A model generated the notes under the pieces. The model saw nothing but the letters and a program-made list of their open reading frames with translations. It searched no databases and had not been told where the DNA came from. DNA of 7,040 nt from Bacteroidales bacterium UBA3754 (GTDB taxonomy: Bacteria > Bacteroidota > Bacteroidia > Bacteroidales > UBA1715), in assembly GCA_002371705.1 (NCBI GenBank), contig DFGI01000085.1:1-7040 (forward strand), given 5' to 3'. Each line of letters begins with the position of its first letter. Position 1 is the first letter of the stretch. Below are positions 6,325-7,040 of this stretch, piece by piece. Position numbers and translations under genes: made by a program.

Positions 6325-7040
6325 TTATTTTTTCTTAATTGGTTCGCTGGTGAAATCCACGCCGAGTTTTTGGAAAATTTTTCGGTCAACTTCGCTCAAC
6401 ATTACGGTGGTATGTACCTGACAGCCTTTTAGTTTGGGTAGTTGTGAAATTGCTTTCTTGCAATTTTCGTCGTTGAGGCTGAGCATTGCAAGCGCCACCA
6501 AAACTTCGTCGGTGTGCAGACGGGGATTGTTTCCATGAAGGTACGAAAGTTTCAAATCCTGTATTGGCTCAATCATTTCCGATGGAATCAGTTTCACTTG
6601 ATGGTCGATGTGTGCCAAATGTTTTATCGCATTCAGTATCAATGCGGCACAAGCGCCCAACAACGACGAAGTTTCCGCTGTGATGATGGTTCCGTCCTCA
6701 AGTTCGATTGCCGCCGACGGCACTTTCGATTTTTCCGCACGTTCTTTGGCAGCAATGGTTGTTTTTCGGTCGTTTGTGGTGATTTTTGCCTGTTGAAGCA
6801 ACAATGCAATCTTGTTCACTTCGCTTTCGTCGCACGTGCCTTCCACCAATTTATTTGTGGCTGAATAGTAGCGACGGATTATTTCTTGTTTCGAGGCAAG
6901 ACAGCATGCTTCATCGTCGATTATGCAGTTTCCAGCCATATTTACGCCCATGTCGGTTGGCGATTTATACGGATTTTCGCCGTAAATGCCTTCGAAAATG
7001 GCGTTCAGCACAGGGAAAATTTCAATATCGCGGTTATAGT
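6325..7040 (-). CDS. DUF1846 (UPF0371) family protein, C-terminal part
   Basis: The frame is open from the right edge, so the N-terminal part of the gene lies outside the window. Visible are 237 codons; full-length family members are about 500 residues. A GTG at 7011 is an internal Val codon, because the upstream codons (YNRDIEIFP) continue the family consensus. Recognisable segments are YGENPYKSPTDMGVNMAG, IIDDEACCLASKQEIIRRYY, IELEDGTIITAETSSLLGA, EPIQDLKLSYLHGNNPRL and a C-terminal KLKGCQVHTTVMLSEVDRK, ending in FTSEPIKKK. The family is widespread but its biochemical role is not established to my knowledge. It is followed 13 bases later by panB, so it is the promoter-proximal known member of this operon. 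No defects are seen. Confidence 0.9.
   Translation of the reverse strand, partial: YNRDIEIFPVLNAIFEGIYGENPYKSPTDMGVNMAGNCIIDDEACCLASKQEIIRRYYSATNKLVEGTCDESEVNKIALLLQQAKITTNDRKTTIAAKERAEKSKVPSAAIELEDGTIITAETSSLLGACAALILNAIKHLAHIDHQVKLIPSEMIEPIQDLKLSYLHGNNPRLHTDEVLVALAMLSLNDENCKKAISQLPKLKGCQVHTTVMLSEVDRKIFQKLGVDFTSEPIKKK

Noticed and set aside
6312..6389. Upstream in-frame ATG extending panB by 26 residues
   Set aside because: The extension overlaps the DUF1846 3' end, is unlike PanB N-termini, and the ATG at 6311 gives the normal length.
6514..6864. 116-codon plus-strand ORF antisense to the DUF1846 gene
   Set aside because: Antisense to a conserved protein-coding frame, Cys/Phe-rich translation, no promoter; a shadow ORF.
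7009..7011. GTG as start of the DUF1846 gene
   Set aside because: Codons upstream to the window edge continue the family sequence (YNRDIEIFP), so the gene is truncated by the window, not started here.

Overview
The window looks like chromosomal DNA from a member of the Bacteroidota, most likely a Bacteroidales-type organism. Three things point there. Gene starts are preceded by the Bacteroidota -7 box TAnnTTTG rather than by strong Shine-Dalgarno sequences. One gene encodes a long secreted protein with lamin-tail domains and a gliding/type IX-secretion style C-terminal module. The base composition is moderately AT-rich. I see no tRNA, rRNA, CRISPR array, transposase or phage gene.

Layout, left to right. 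Positions 1-192 carry no gene. They hold a heptamer tandem repeat at the window edge, then a cluster of small hairpins, two of which are copies of the same GTTA-loop palindrome. A strong factor-independent terminator (193-224, minus strand) closes the asd gene (245-1255, minus), which encodes aspartate-semialdehyde dehydrogenase. asd is divergent from a large plus-strand gene (1301-3640) for a secreted, probably surface-associated multidomain protein. The 45-base gap and its flanks hold two back-to-back -7 boxes. Next, on the plus strand, comes an uncharacterised cytosolic protein with ATP-grasp-like motifs (3659-4807). It has a -7 box so close to its ATG that the transcript would be nearly leaderless.

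This gene converges, with only 2 bases between stop codons, on a minus-strand operon read from the right edge: a DUF1846/UPF0371 protein (5' end outside the window), panB (ketopantoate hydroxymethyltransferase, pantothenate/CoA synthesis) and a compact RluA-family pseudouridine synthase. The three genes are tightly packed: 13 bases between the first two and a 1-base TAATG overlap between the last two. A probable terminator for this operon lies inside the 3' end of the opposing ATP-grasp-like gene.

Functionally the window is mostly housekeeping: amino-acid biosynthesis, a CoA precursor and RNA modification. The two less-understood items are the secreted lamin-tail protein and the ATP-grasp-like protein. 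I did not find convincing evidence of a defence system or other novel multi-gene system. The most interesting unexplained DNA is the hairpin/repeat cluster at 1-192.
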